A stretch of DNA of 64,000 nt from RGIG9115 sp045648165 (GCA_045648165.1 JAZRNL010000037.1:5920-69919), one strand, 5' to 3'. Shown: positions 43,201 through 52,640, counted from the first letter of the stretch. Notes: generated by a model not told the origin, from the sequence alone. Program-made: numbers and translations.

Positions 43201-44721
43201 ATGGGTAATAGCAAACAGCTTGTAAAAAATACGGCGGCTCAAACGGCTTCTTTCGGGCTGATAATACTTGTAAGCTTCTTTTTAACTACATACATAGTTG
43301 AAAAGATTGGTACAGAGGTGTATGGATTTGTAGGTCTTGCAAATAACATAACCGGCTATGTGGTTGTGTTTACGGTGGCAATAAACAGTCTTGCAAACAG
43401 ATATATAACAATTGAATATGTAAAAAAGGACTATAACTCTGCAAATAAATATTTTTCTTCGGTTACTGCAGCAAATATAGTGGTGGTGCTTATAATTTTA
43501 GTTCCGGCAGTGATTTTGCTCCTTAACCTTGAAAAGGTAATTAACATTCCGCCGGAGTTTGTAACTGACGTTAAAGTGCTTTGGGCATTTGTGTTTCTTA
43601 TGTTTGGATTTACACTTGCATTTGGCAGAATGGAGGTTTCAACCTTTGCTCATAACAGAATTGACCTTTCTGCCCTGCGCACAATGGAAAGTAACATATT
43701 GAAGGTGATAGTGCTTGTGGTGCTTTTCTATTTCTTTGCACCCAAGGTTTATTTTGTGGGAATTTCCGCTTTTGTGTGCTCTCTTTATATGATAGTTGCA
43801 AATGCTCACTATATGCGAAAGCTCACTCCTGAGCTTAAGTTTTCTAAAAGCCTTGTTGATGTAGGCTCAATCAAAGAAATGCTTACGGTGGGAGTGTGGA
43901 ACTCGGCAAATCAGATGAGTCAGATGCTTTTTAACGGACTTGACCTGCTTATAGCCAATCTTTTTATAGGTGCGGCAGGAATGGGACTTATGTCTATATC
44001 CAAAACAATCCCTCTTCATCTCGTAACGTTTGTGGGTATGATTGCCGGAGCTTTCTATCCGGCGATGACCATAAGCTATGCAAAGGATGATAAAAATGAG
44101 TTTATAAAAGAAACTAATTTTGCAACCGGCATATGCGGATTTATATGTGCAGTACCAGTTGTTGGGGTTATGGTTTTTGGCAGTGATTTTTATAAGCTAT
44201 GGCTACCTTCACTTACCCCGGCAGAGGTTTCTACGGTACAGATATTATCTGTTATGACGCTCCTTCCGCAATATTTCAGCATGTATCTATTCCCTCTTTA
44301 CCAGGTAAATACCCTTACCTGTAAACTTAAAGTTCCCTCAATAATCAACATTGTTCTGGGTGTTGTAAATGTAGTTACAGTGTTTGTGCTTCTTAAATGC
44401 ACTGATCTTGGACTTTATGCGATAGCAGGAGTAAGTTCACTGCTCCTTATTTTCAGAATAGTGGTATTTGTACCTATGTATGCGGCACATAGCCTTAAAA
44501 AAAGCTTTTGCACATTTTATCCCCCTCTTATACGAGGTATGATATTTAACGGACTGCTCATTGCACTGTTTAGTTTTACCTCACGATTTGTAGTTCCCGG
44601 TAACATTCTTTCATTTGTTCTGTGGGCAGGGATAAGCGGAGTAGCGGGCTATATAATAGGTATTCCGATTATGTTCAAAAAAGAGGATTTCAAGAAATTG
44701 GCTATGCTTAAGAAAGGATGA
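43201..44721 (+). CDS. Polysaccharide flippase (Wzx-like, MOP superfamily)
   Basis: 506 aa with 12 to 14 membrane helices. NTAAQTASFGLIILVSFF and GTEVYGFVGLANNITGYV are typical N-terminal helices of PST/MATE-type flippases. It would move undecaprenyl-PP-linked repeat units across the membrane for the Wzy polymerase encoded upstream. AGGTG precedes the ATG. The last four bases overlap the first pyruvyltransferase gene (ATGA), so the flippase is translationally coupled to glycan modification genes. With Wzy and Wzz, this completes a Wzx/Wzy-dependent pathway apart from the priming transferase. Confidence 0.93.
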   Translation: MGNSKQLVKNTAAQTASFGLIILVSFFLTTYIVEKIGTEVYGFVGLANNITGYVVVFTVAINSLANRYITIEYVKKDYNSANKYFSSVTAANIVVVLIILVPAVILLLNLEKVINIPPEFVTDVKVLWAFVFLMFGFTLAFGRMEVSTFAHNRIDLSALRTMESNILKVIVLVVLFYFFAPKVYFVGISAFVCSLYMIVANAHYMRKLTPELKFSKSLVDVGSIKEMLTVGVWNSANQMSQMLFNGLDLLIANLFIGAAGMGLMSISKTIPLHLVTFVGMIAGAFYPAMTISYAKDDKNEFIKETNFATGICGFICAVPVVGVMVFGSDFYKLWLPSLTPAEVSTVQILSVMTLLPQYFSMYLFPLYQVNTLTCKLKVPSIINIVLGVVNVVTVFVLLKCTDLGLYAIAGVSSLLLIFRIVVFVPMYAAHSLKKSFCTFYPPLIRGMIFNGLLIALFSFTSRFVVPGNILSFVLWAGISGVAGYIIGIPIMFKKEDFKKLAMLKKG

Positions 44722-45788
44722 GATTTTTGAAAATAGCAGTTATTACAGTCCACGATTCTGCAAACTTTGGTTCGTTTTTGCAAGCATATGCCTTAAAATA
44801 TGTACTCGAGCAGGATGGTCATGAGGTACGATTTGTAATCACCCGTGACAAGGGTTACGTGAGAAGACTTTTCTATAATTTTACCCTTTGCGGCGAAGTT
44901 GTGAAGCATCCTTTTAAAGCGATAACCCGTTATATTTATGGCAGAAAAAAATACAAGCTTTTCAAATCAGAGCAGAATTGTTTTTCTGAGATAAAAATTC
45001 CTGAGATTTCAGATTGCGATGTGGCAATTCTCGGTAGTGATGAAATATGGAATGTAACTGTTCCTGTTTTCCGACAGCCTTTATTTTATGGAAAATGCTC
45101 TCCCAAAAATATAGCATATGGAGTAAGTGTTGGCAGCGCTGTGATTGATAATTTCAATGACCTTGACGAAATAAAGGAATGTATCTCAAAAATTTCCGCT
45201 CCTCTTGCCAGGGATGAAAATACCTGTGATGTGATTGAAGCAATTACGGGAAAACGTCCTGAAACTGTGTGCGATCCCACTCTGCTTGCGGATAAGAAAA
45301 TATATATGCATCCCTTAGAAAATAAGTATATCAATAAGCATAAATGCCTTATGCTTTATATGTATGAACCGACAATGCAAACCCGCAAGATTATAATTGA
45401 TTTTGCACGTAGTGCCGGACTTAAAATTGTTTCGGTGGGATTTTACTACGATTGGTGCGATTATAATCTGCTTTGTTCACCATTGGAGTTTTGCAGTGCT
45501 CTTGAGAGGGCGGAATATGTTATAACAACCACCTTTCACGGCTCAATTTACTCGGTGCTGAATAACAAAAAGTTTGCTTGCTTACCACTTAGTCAAAAAA
45601 CTACCGATATTCTCGATAAATTGGGAGCGACTGATGCAGTAATCAATATGAAAGACTTTACAACTACTCATCTTAGAGAAAAACTTCTTAACTTCTCACT
45701 TGATTATTCCCTTATAAACGAAAACATTCTTAAAATGAGGGAGTCGTCAATTGAAAAGCTGAGAGAACAGATAAGAGGAATAAAATGA
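44718..45788 (+). CDS. Polysaccharide pyruvyl transferase family protein 1
   Basis: 356 aa. KIAVITVHDSANFGSFLQAYAL is a family-specific start, ILGSDEIWNV is the central motif and TTFHGSIYSVLNNKKF is the C-terminal conserved block. Members attach a pyruvyl ketal from PEP to sugars, adding charge to a polymer. Starts at 44718 overlapping the flippase stop by four bases; a TTG at 44727 is an alternative. It is the first of three such genes, interleaved with an FrhB-like gene. Which sugar is modified is not known. Confidence 0.9.
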   Translation: MRFLKIAVITVHDSANFGSFLQAYALKYVLEQDGHEVRFVITRDKGYVRRLFYNFTLCGEVVKHPFKAITRYIYGRKKYKLFKSEQNCFSEIKIPEISDCDVAILGSDEIWNVTVPVFRQPLFYGKCSPKNIAYGVSVGSAVIDNFNDLDEIKECISKISAPLARDENTCDVIEAITGKRPETVCDPTLLADKKIYMHPLENKYINKHKCLMLYMYEPTMQTRKIIIDFARSAGLKIVSVGFYYDWCDYNLLCSPLEFCSALERAEYVITTTFHGSIYSVLNNKKFACLPLSQKTTDILDKLGATDAVINMKDFTTTHLREKLLNFSLDYSLINENILKMRESSIEKLREQIRGIK

Positions 45789-46921
45789 TTGTATGTGATA
45801 TAAAAAAATGCACCGGTTGTATGGCATGTATGAATATATGTCCGGGTGGTGCAATAAAGACTTCCCTCAGTGACACATATAAAACCATACCTATGGTTGA
45901 GGAGAGTTTGTGTAAAAACTGTGGTTTGTGCAAAAGGGTTTGCCCTGAAAACAATCCTTATCCCGGCAAAATATCTTACAAATGTTACGGAGTAACAAAG
46001 GCAGAGGGTGCAGATACCAAAAACTGCGCAACTGCAGGGGTGGGTGCAGAACTTGCAAAGTATGTGACGAATAACGGAGGCATCGTTTTCGGAGCAGGTT
46101 ATAAAGATGGTAAAGTATGCCACATTTCTGCAAGTACTGAAGCAGAGCTTGAAATGCTGAAAGGCTCCAAATATGTTCAAAGTGATATATGTTTTTGTTA
46201 CAAAGAAGCAAAATCATATCTTGATTCAGGACGTAATGTTCTTTTTACAGGTACACCGTGCCAGATTGCAGGTCTTATGAATTATTTGGGTAGGGAGTAT
46301 GAAAATCTTGTGACTGCAGATCTTGTATGTCACGGAGTTTCACCCCATAAATTTCTTGATGATTATCTTTCTGACCTTAAAATTTCGGACAAGTGCCGGG
46401 AGGTGCGTTTCCGGGGGGAAGAGGATTATTTCTTCACGGTGTACGGAGATGACGGCATTATATATAAAGAGAGTGCTACAACTAATTTGTATTATCGCGC
46501 TTACTACAATAAGATATTAATGCGGGACAATTGTTACGCCTGCGAATACGCAACCTATAAAAACCGTCCTGCAGATATAACAATCGGTGATTTTTGGGGG
46601 ATAGACAGGGCTCGTTATGAAATAAGAGAAGATGTAAAGGTTTCCCTGGTTCTTATTAACACAAAGAAAGGGGCAGAACTGTTTGCCAATTTAAATATGC
46701 CCGGGGTGGAGACTGATGTGTTGGAAGGTGTTTCGAAAAATGCCCAACTTAAAACGCCTTGCCCTGAGGATGAAGAACGAGAGAAATTCCTGAACAATTA
46801 TCATCGTGGATTTGCAGCAGCGGTTAACAAAACGAAAGTGAAAAAAAACATACGACGGAATAAGCGTAATCTTGCCATATTCAGAATAAAGGCAGGAATT
46901 AAAAGGGGGTTAAAGCTATGA
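45785..46921 (+). CDS. FrhB-like ferredoxin/F420-type beta-subunit protein
   Basis: 378 aa. Two 4Fe-4S motifs lie at the N-terminus: CTGCMACMNICPGG (residues 10-23) and CKNCGLCKRVCPEN (38-51). Then an FrhB/FdhB beta-subunit fold with VLFTGTPCQIAGL and DLVCHGVSPHKFL, and later cysteines in DNCYACEYATYKNRPAD and TIGDFWG. F420 itself is not expected in Firmicutes; such proteins are common next to pyruvyltransferases in EPS loci and may perform a redox step on a sugar (for example, ketoacid or deoxysugar reduction). Overlaps both neighbours by four bases, giving a coupled pyruvyltransferase-FrhB-pyruvyltransferase unit. Confidence 0.9.
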   Translation: MIVCDIKKCTGCMACMNICPGGAIKTSLSDTYKTIPMVEESLCKNCGLCKRVCPENNPYPGKISYKCYGVTKAEGADTKNCATAGVGAELAKYVTNNGGIVFGAGYKDGKVCHISASTEAELEMLKGSKYVQSDICFCYKEAKSYLDSGRNVLFTGTPCQIAGLMNYLGREYENLVTADLVCHGVSPHKFLDDYLSDLKISDKCREVRFRGEEDYFFTVYGDDGIIYKESATTNLYYRAYYNKILMRDNCYACEYATYKNRPADITIGDFWGIDRARYEIREDVKVSLVLINTKKGAELFANLNMPGVETDVLEGVSKNAQLKTPCPEDEEREKFLNNYHRGFAAAVNKTKVKKNIRRNKRNLAIFRIKAGIKRGLKL

Positions 46922-47994
46922 AGGTCGGCATTATGTCAATGTACAGAATTGCAAATTATGGTTCTTTTATGCAGGCTTATGGCTTGAAAAAATTAATAAC
47001 AGAGCTTGGCCATAAGGTAAAGTTTGTTGATTACAGAGTTGGTGATCCTCTTATAACAGACGAAACTATGTTAAAAACGATGCATGAAGGAAATTTTAAG
47101 TTTGCTGTCAGGTACTCTTTAAAAAAACTTCTTCGAAAACCTATGTATTTTTCTGATTTGTACAGAGTTATGCTTCTCAGACTGGGAATAACTGAAACAA
47201 TGCATTATAATAGGAAGGTGGACGTGCTGGTTGTGGGTAGTGACGAGGTATTTAACTGCCTCCAGGCAAACCCTGATGTAGGCTACTCACCTGAGCTTTT
47301 CGGCAAGGACTCAAGAGCTGAAAAGCTTATAACCTATGCAGCGTCATTTGGAAGCACTACCATACACGGTCTTGTGGAGTCAGGCAAACACGATGAAGTT
47401 ATGGGTTATCTTTCAAAGTTTTCCGCAGTTTCCGTGAGGGACGAAAATTCTTTGGAAATAGCTGAAGAAATGGGGCTTAATAAAGTCACCCTTAATCTTG
47501 ACCCGGTGCTTATGTACGACTTCACATCTGAAATAAAAGAGAAAAAGGATATTTCCGATTACATTCTTGTTTATTCTTATGCAGGGAGAATGAAGGATGA
47601 AGAGGAAATAAAAGCAATACGGGAATTTGCAAAAAAGCATAATAAGAAAATTGTAACAGTGGGATTTCATCAGGATTGGTCCGATATAAAGCTGGAAGCT
47701 AATCCCTTTGAACTTCTGGGTTATTTCAAGAATGCAGAATATGTTGTAACAGACACATTTCACGGCACTATTTTTTCTATTATAACAAAGCAGAGATTTG
47801 CCACCATAGTTAGGGACTCAAATAAGCAGAAGCTTGTTCATCTCCTTGAAAAGCTTGAGCTTTCCCACAGAATAGCTCACGAAATGTCAATGCTTGAAGA
47901 TATTCTTGAAGAAAAAATAGATTACACAAAAACAAATGAAATTATAAACCTTGAGCGTAAGAGGACGATTGGGTATTTAAGTAATGAAATATGA
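46918..47994 (+). CDS. Polysaccharide pyruvyl transferase family protein 2
   Basis: 358 aa. KVGIMSMYRIANYGSFMQAYGL, VVGSDEVFNCLQANP, and DTFHGTIFSIITKQRF are the three family blocks; they align with protein 1 (about one third identical by eye over these blocks). It starts four bases inside the FrhB gene. Presence of two similar genes around one FrhB gene suggests two modification steps on the same repeat unit or two different sugars. Confidence 0.9.
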   Translation: MKVGIMSMYRIANYGSFMQAYGLKKLITELGHKVKFVDYRVGDPLITDETMLKTMHEGNFKFAVRYSLKKLLRKPMYFSDLYRVMLLRLGITETMHYNRKVDVLVVGSDEVFNCLQANPDVGYSPELFGKDSRAEKLITYAASFGSTTIHGLVESGKHDEVMGYLSKFSAVSVRDENSLEIAEEMGLNKVTLNLDPVLMYDFTSEIKEKKDISDYILVYSYAGRMKDEEEIKAIREFAKKHNKKIVTVGFHQDWSDIKLEANPFELLGYFKNAEYVVTDTFHGTIFSIITKQRFATIVRDSNKQKLVHLLEKLELSHRIAHEMSMLEDILEEKIDYTKTNEIINLERKRTIGYLSNEI

Positions 47995-48005
47995 GGTGAA
48001 ACCTT

Positions 48006-49007
48006 GTGAATATAGAGCTTACGGGATATTTTGACAAAAACTACGGCGATGATATTATGCACTCCCTGATAGTGGAGCATTTTCCGGAACACTGTTTTTT
48101 TGTATGTGCCAATGAAAGAGAAATGCTTGCTCATCTTGAAAAGTATCCAAATGTTGTCATAAATGATACAGCTCATACGGCGGATGTTTATCTTAATGTA
48201 ACCGGTACGGGATTTATGTATAAGGGAAAGCGTGCAAAGGTTGAAAAGCTCATTTGTATGGCAACTAACTCCTCAAAAAAATATCCCAAGTCAGCGGTTA
48301 TTAATTGCAGCTTTGAGCCATTTGACAGTTCTTTTGAAAAAATGCTTGTAAGAAAAGACCTGAAAAAATACAATCTTATAACTTGCAGAGACGGTTTTTC
48401 TTATAAATATATTAAATCTGAAAAAAAGGCTGCAGAATTTCACAATGATATTGTGTTTGCAAATGCTTCGCCGGGAGAAATGCCCGCAGAACATATACTT
48501 GGTATAGCTCCCGTAAGAAGGCTTTATGATTCGTCAAATCACGACTATTATGAAAAACTTGCACAGTTTTGCGATTTGTACTCAGTTTATAAAAATTGCA
48601 AAGTATTTATATTTGCCTTTGATACAGGGCTTGAAAACGACGTTTCGGCGGCGCTTTCAGTAAAAAAGCTTATGAAACAAGGAGATAAAGCAGAGATTGT
48701 AATGTACAATTCTGATGTTAATGAGTTTTCAAAAAAAATAAAACAATGCTCCTTTATAGTTGGCTCCAGATTTCACAGTGTTGTGGAGGCGTATGGAAGC
48801 GGTATAAAATCTGTAGGAGTATATGACAGAAAAAAACTTAGTCTTTTGTGTGACACTCTTGGAATTCCTGCAGTATCAAAGGAAGATTTCACTCCGGAAA
48901 TGCTAATGGAGCTTGCGGAGAAGGCTAAGGAACCTGACATAATTGATGAATTAAAGGCAGATGCCTTGGGGCATATCAGATGTCTTGAAAAGTTTCTTAA
49001 CGGATAA
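48006..49007 (+). CDS. Polysaccharide pyruvyl transferase family protein 3 (divergent)
   Basis: 333 aa. More diverged: N-terminal MNIELTGYFDKNYGDDIMHSL replaces the usual NFGD start, and the C-terminal block FIVGSRFHSVVEAYGSGIKS keeps the family's SRFHS motif. It begins with GTG at 48006, with GAGGTG upstream. It is the last of three pyruvyltransferase-family genes and precedes another GT2 gene by ten bases. Confidence 0.85.
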   Translation: MNIELTGYFDKNYGDDIMHSLIVEHFPEHCFFVCANEREMLAHLEKYPNVVINDTAHTADVYLNVTGTGFMYKGKRAKVEKLICMATNSSKKYPKSAVINCSFEPFDSSFEKMLVRKDLKKYNLITCRDGFSYKYIKSEKKAAEFHNDIVFANASPGEMPAEHILGIAPVRRLYDSSNHDYYEKLAQFCDLYSVYKNCKVFIFAFDTGLENDVSAALSVKKLMKQGDKAEIVMYNSDVNEFSKKIKQCSFIVGSRFHSVVEAYGSGIKSVGVYDRKKLSLLCDTLGIPAVSKEDFTPEMLMELAEKAKEPDIIDELKADALGHIRCLEKFLNG

Positions 49008-49018
49008 GGGTGAAATAA

Positions 49019-49969
49019 GTGGTAGATGTAACTGTTGTAATACCTGTTTATAACGGCGAGAAAACAATTGAGAAATGTATAAATTCGGTGCTTTCCCAAA
49101 CACTCGAAAATATCGAGGTAATAGTGGTAAACGACGGAAGCACTGATAAAACTGAAGAAATTATAAAAAGCTTTTCTGACCCGAGGCTTAAACTATTAAC
49201 AATAGAAAACTCCGGTCAGGGTTTTGCGAGAAATGTGGGAATAGATGCTGCAACGGGTAGGTATATAGGTTTTGTTGATGCTGACGACACGGTAGAGGCG
49301 GATATGTATGAGATAATGTATGCCTTTGCTTTGGAAAACGGTGCGGATGCAGTGCAGTGTGGTATAAACGACATAAAGCCAAATGGCACATTTTCAAGAC
49401 CTGACACACCAACGGAGTTTGTAAAAATTAATGATATTTCCGATTATACAAATCGTTATTTTTACACAATGAAGCATACAAACGAAGTATGTAACAAGCT
49501 TTTTTCGGCAGTTTTTCTTAAAAATACAGGTGTGAGGTTTTCCGACACAAAGAAATTTTTCAGTGAAGACCTGAAATTTAATATCGACATACTTTCTTGT
49601 TTAAAAGGAATAGGGTTTATAAATAAGCCTCTGTATAACTATTATATATCCGATTCGGGACATTGCAGAAATGCAAGTCCGGAGAGAGTGGGCAAAATTT
49701 TAGATTTATATGTATCCGCAACGGGGAATATGAGTAACAAATCAGTCAGGAGAGCTATAAGTAGTATGGCGGTTGTGAATGTTTTGATATACTCGGTGCC
49801 TGTTATCCGTGAGGTTTCCCATATAGTTCGTTCAAAAACTCTTAAAAAATTTATGATAAACTCATGCTTATATAAAAAAACATTCAGGCATACAATGCTT
49901 ATGTTATCATTAATTTTGTTGCCCTATCCTCTTAAAAAGAAATTAATTGTAAGATACTACACATTTTAG
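49019..49969 (+). CDS. GT2-family glycosyltransferase
   Basis: 316 aa. VTVVIPVYNGEKTIEKCI, NDGSTDKTEEI and FVDADDTV are GT-A motifs; acceptor block KFFSEDLKFNID. A C-terminal hydrophobic stretch (MLMLSLILLPYPLKK) could touch the membrane. The start is GTG at 49019 with AAGGGTGA upstream. It is the last biosynthetic gene of the operon; the c-di-GMP signalling pair follows directly. Confidence 0.92.
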   Translation: MVDVTVVIPVYNGEKTIEKCINSVLSQTLENIEVIVVNDGSTDKTEEIIKSFSDPRLKLLTIENSGQGFARNVGIDAATGRYIGFVDADDTVEADMYEIMYAFALENGADAVQCGINDIKPNGTFSRPDTPTEFVKINDISDYTNRYFYTMKHTNEVCNKLFSAVFLKNTGVRFSDTKKFFSEDLKFNIDILSCLKGIGFINKPLYNYYISDSGHCRNASPERVGKILDLYVSATGNMSNKSVRRAISSMAVVNVLIYSVPVIREVSHIVRSKTLKKFMINSCLYKKTFRHTMLMLSLILLPYPLKKKLIVRYYTF

Positions 49970-50001
49970 CCGTGACATTCTTAATGGAAGGTGATAAGCG
50001 T

Positions 50002-51459
50002 ATGGCAGTGAAGAAAGATAAGTCCATAAAAATAAGATTATATGTTGCAGTGGTGCTCAGTGCGATTCTTTTGTATGCCCTTACAATAATCGTGGGCAAT
50101 ATAATTCACAGCTCTTCTGTTGAAAACCGCTACAAGAACCTTTGTAAATCAGTGGTTGAAACAACAAATGGGTTAATGTCGTCTGAAAAAATGGACTTGT
50201 ATATAAACGACCATAATTCCTACGAATATATTCAGCTTGATAAAAAGATAGATGCTCTTAAGGCAACTATTCCCGGAGTTAATATGATTGGGATTTACAT
50301 AATGGAAGCTGAGGGAATGAAAACTGTATTTTCTACCGAAAGCTTTGGAGAAGAAAATAAAAAGCTTGTTAACTACGACTCTCAATGGGGTAGGTACAGA
50401 GATAGTTTTCTTAATAATCAGATTATTGAAAATGCACATATTACTACCCGCAATGGTATATCTGTTGCATATTGTCTGCCTTTGTTCCCGGAAGAGGGTT
50501 ATAGGGTTTATCTGTGCGCCGGAGTGTTGAAAGACAGGATTGATGAAGAAAACAGTGTTTTCCTGAAGCGTAATTTAATAGCCCTTGCCGCAGTTATGGT
50601 GGTAATACTCATCGGATTGCTTATGTTAATTGAGCTTAAAATAGTTAGACCTATGAAAAAAATCGGAAAAATTGTATGGCAGGCGGCTGCTTGTGAAAAC
50701 AGTGAGTTTATTGAAGAGCTAAGAGATAATTATATTAAATCAGGTAACGAAATAGAAAATATTTATCATAGCCTTATTAATATATATACCCAGAAAGCAC
50801 GGCTTGCCGGTTGTGTAGATTCTGCCGACGGCGAAAGTATAGACTCTGTTGTATGGCTTATACAGAGGATGGATGTTCTGAATTCTGACCATCTTGATAA
50901 TTTTCTTGAATATATAATGCTTTTTCTTGCCGAAATGAAGGAAAAAAATGAGTACAGTGATGAAGTAACACGGAGTATGTATGGTAATATTCTCCTTGCC
51001 GCACCTCTTCATGATGTTGGAAAGCTTGTAATCCCCGAAGAGATTGTTAATAAACCCGGTAAGCTTACAGATGAAGAGTTTGAAATTATGAAAAGGCACT
51101 GCGAATACGGTGCGGCAATAATTTCAGATATGTATGCAAGCCATCAATCCGAGGGCTATCTTGAATATGCAAGGGAAATGGCTCTCCATCATCACGAAAA
51201 ATGGGATGGCACAGGTTATCCTCACGGCCTAAAAGGCGAGGAAATACCTTTGTATGTGAGGATTGTAACTATTGCAACAGTGTTTGACACACTTGTTTCG
51301 GAGCGTCCTTACAGCCGTGCGTTTTCTTTCAGGGAAGCTATGAAGGTGCTTGTTTCTGAGAAGGGGAAGCTATTTGATCCGGTACTTGTTGATATATTTA
51401 TTAAATCAAAGCGTAAGTTCTACAATATATACGAAAAAAATAAAGAGAGCAAGCAGTAA
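50002..51459 (+). CDS. Membrane sensor HD-GYP phosphodiesterase
   Basis: 485 aa. Two membrane helices (about residues 13-35 and 188-207) enclose an extracellular sensor, then a HAMP-like linker and an HD-GYP domain. The domain shows LHDVGKLVIPEEIV (His337-Asp338) and HHHEKWDGTGYPHGLKG (from His396, with the GYP motif). HD-GYP enzymes hydrolyse c-di-GMP to pGpG/GMP. ATG 50002 is chosen over GTG 49972 because GGAAGGTG is eight bases upstream. Located at the end of the EPS operon whose upstream SLH gene is under a c-di-GMP riboswitch, it could form a negative feedback loop. Confidence 0.93.
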   Translation: MAVKKDKSIKIRLYVAVVLSAILLYALTIIVGNIIHSSSVENRYKNLCKSVVETTNGLMSSEKMDLYINDHNSYEYIQLDKKIDALKATIPGVNMIGIYIMEAEGMKTVFSTESFGEENKKLVNYDSQWGRYRDSFLNNQIIENAHITTRNGISVAYCLPLFPEEGYRVYLCAGVLKDRIDEENSVFLKRNLIALAAVMVVILIGLLMLIELKIVRPMKKIGKIVWQAAACENSEFIEELRDNYIKSGNEIENIYHSLINIYTQKARLAGCVDSADGESIDSVVWLIQRMDVLNSDHLDNFLEYIMLFLAEMKEKNEYSDEVTRSMYGNILLAAPLHDVGKLVIPEEIVNKPGKLTDEEFEIMKRHCEYGAAIISDMYASHQSEGYLEYAREMALHHHEKWDGTGYPHGLKGEEIPLYVRIVTIATVFDTLVSERPYSRAFSFREAMKVLVSEKGKLFDPVLVDIFIKSKRKFYNIYEKNKESKQ

Positions 51460-51483
51460 ATTGAGAAAGGAGAATGTAAAAGT

Positions 51484-52506
51484 ATGAAAAAAGGCTATAG
51501 AAAGAAACTGTTAAAATATGAAATTTTCATATTTTTTGTTCTCGTGGCTGTTGTTCTGGATTTAGCTATTGTTGGAATAAGCTATGCTATGTACACTAAC
51601 AATATGAACAGGGAGAGTGAAAAAATCTGCACAGGCCTTTCAGAAGCTATTGCTTCTTCAATAAATGGGAACAGGATTGACGATTGGCTGAGTGGCGAAA
51701 GGATTAATGATTATATAGAAAGCGAAGAACAACTTATAAATATTCTCAATTCATATTCTGATATTATTAATATCAGGTTGTATAAAATGAATCTTGACGG
51801 ACCCAGAGTTGTATACGATTTATCACGTTACGGCGGAAAAACAGAGCCTCTCGGCACAACACTTCAATACGGGGACCGCCTGTCGCCTATAAAAAGCAGG
51901 CTTATTTCGGGTGAATATGTAGGGACTGTGTTTTCAGAAGAAAATAAAGAAACAGTTATAACTTCTATGACACCTGTAACAGATGTAGGAAATAAGGTAA
52001 CTTGTTATGCTATATGTGAAATAGGTATGAAAACAATGAAAAATAACAGGGAAGAACTTATAAAAACACTGTTCCCGGCAATACTTATTGCATCTGTTGT
52101 TCTTGTAATTCTCCTTAATATTTACGTAAACCACAGCATTGTAAATCCTATTACTAAGCTTGATTTTGAGCTTAGAAAAATGACAGGCTATAATAAAGCA
52201 GATGAAGTGATCGGACAACTGCAAAAGCTTAAGAAACACAGGCTGTCTGAGGTTACCCATATAGTCGACGGGTTTGTTGACATTCTGGGTGATATAAGCC
52301 AAAAAGATATGGAAGCGGACGCTTTTGAGGAACTTGCAAAAGAAAGAATGTTCAGGGCTATAAAAAAAGAAGATAATGAAAAAACAGTTCCGGAAAAACA
52401 AAAGCCAAGGGTTGTTGTGCGTAAGAAAGATAAAGCTGCAGTAACAGATACCAAAAAACGAACTGTAAAAGCAGTAGTAAAAAAAGCAAAAGATACGGAA
52501 CAATAG
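51484..52506 (+). CDS. Membrane sensor protein lacking an output domain
   Basis: 340 aa. The same N-terminal plan as the HD-GYP neighbour: helix at about residues 13-35, extracellular domain of about 150 residues, second helix near 196-214, then a HAMP-like linker. Instead of an enzymatic domain, the C-terminal 70 residues are Lys/Glu-rich and disordered (VVVRKKDKAAVTDTKKRTV). The extracellular parts share the 'SEK/INGNRIDDWL' versus 'SEKMDLYIND' opening, suggesting a paralogue. It may heterodimerise with the HD-GYP sensor or act as a decoy. AGAAAGGAG precedes the ATG. It is the last gene of the operon. Confidence 0.8.
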   Translation: MKKGYRKKLLKYEIFIFFVLVAVVLDLAIVGISYAMYTNNMNRESEKICTGLSEAIASSINGNRIDDWLSGERINDYIESEEQLINILNSYSDIINIRLYKMNLDGPRVVYDLSRYGGKTEPLGTTLQYGDRLSPIKSRLISGEYVGTVFSEENKETVITSMTPVTDVGNKVTCYAICEIGMKTMKNNREELIKTLFPAILIASVVLVILLNIYVNHSIVNPITKLDFELRKMTGYNKADEVIGQLQKLKKHRLSEVTHIVDGFVDILGDISQKDMEADAFEELAKERMFRAIKKEDNEKTVPEKQKPRVVVRKKDKAAVTDTKKRTVKAVVKKAKDTEQ

Positions 52507-52640
52507 TTATAATAAATGCAATATATTGTATTTTATCGATTGCATTTATTATAACATAAGCTTAGAATATACAGATATAGGTAGCTTATGTTGATAATAA
52601 ATGCAATATATTATATTTTATTGGTTGTATTTATTATAGT
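52506..52640 (-). repeat. Hairpin repeat A-B-A, copy 2 (inverted)
   Basis: Reverse complement of the array at 827-962. A' (52506-52555) has perfect 16-base inverted ends, GTTATAATAAATGCAA and TTGCATTTATTATAAC. Hairpin B (52554-52591) differs from copy 1 in about 3 of 38 bases. The second A spans 52590-52640. It lies between the EPS operon and the convergent DUF4363 gene and supplies that gene's stop codon (52634-52636). It may serve here as a two-way terminator. Confidence 0.85.

Noticed and set aside
49972..50001. GTG at 49972 as the start of the HD-GYP gene
   Set aside because: No ribosome site before it, whereas GGAAGGTG is well placed for ATG 50002.
51934..52503. 189-residue minus-strand frame opposite the sensor gene
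   Set aside because: It is antisense to a gene with clear membrane and linker features; the protein is Phe/Tyr/Cys-rich low-complexity, as expected from AT-rich antisense translation.
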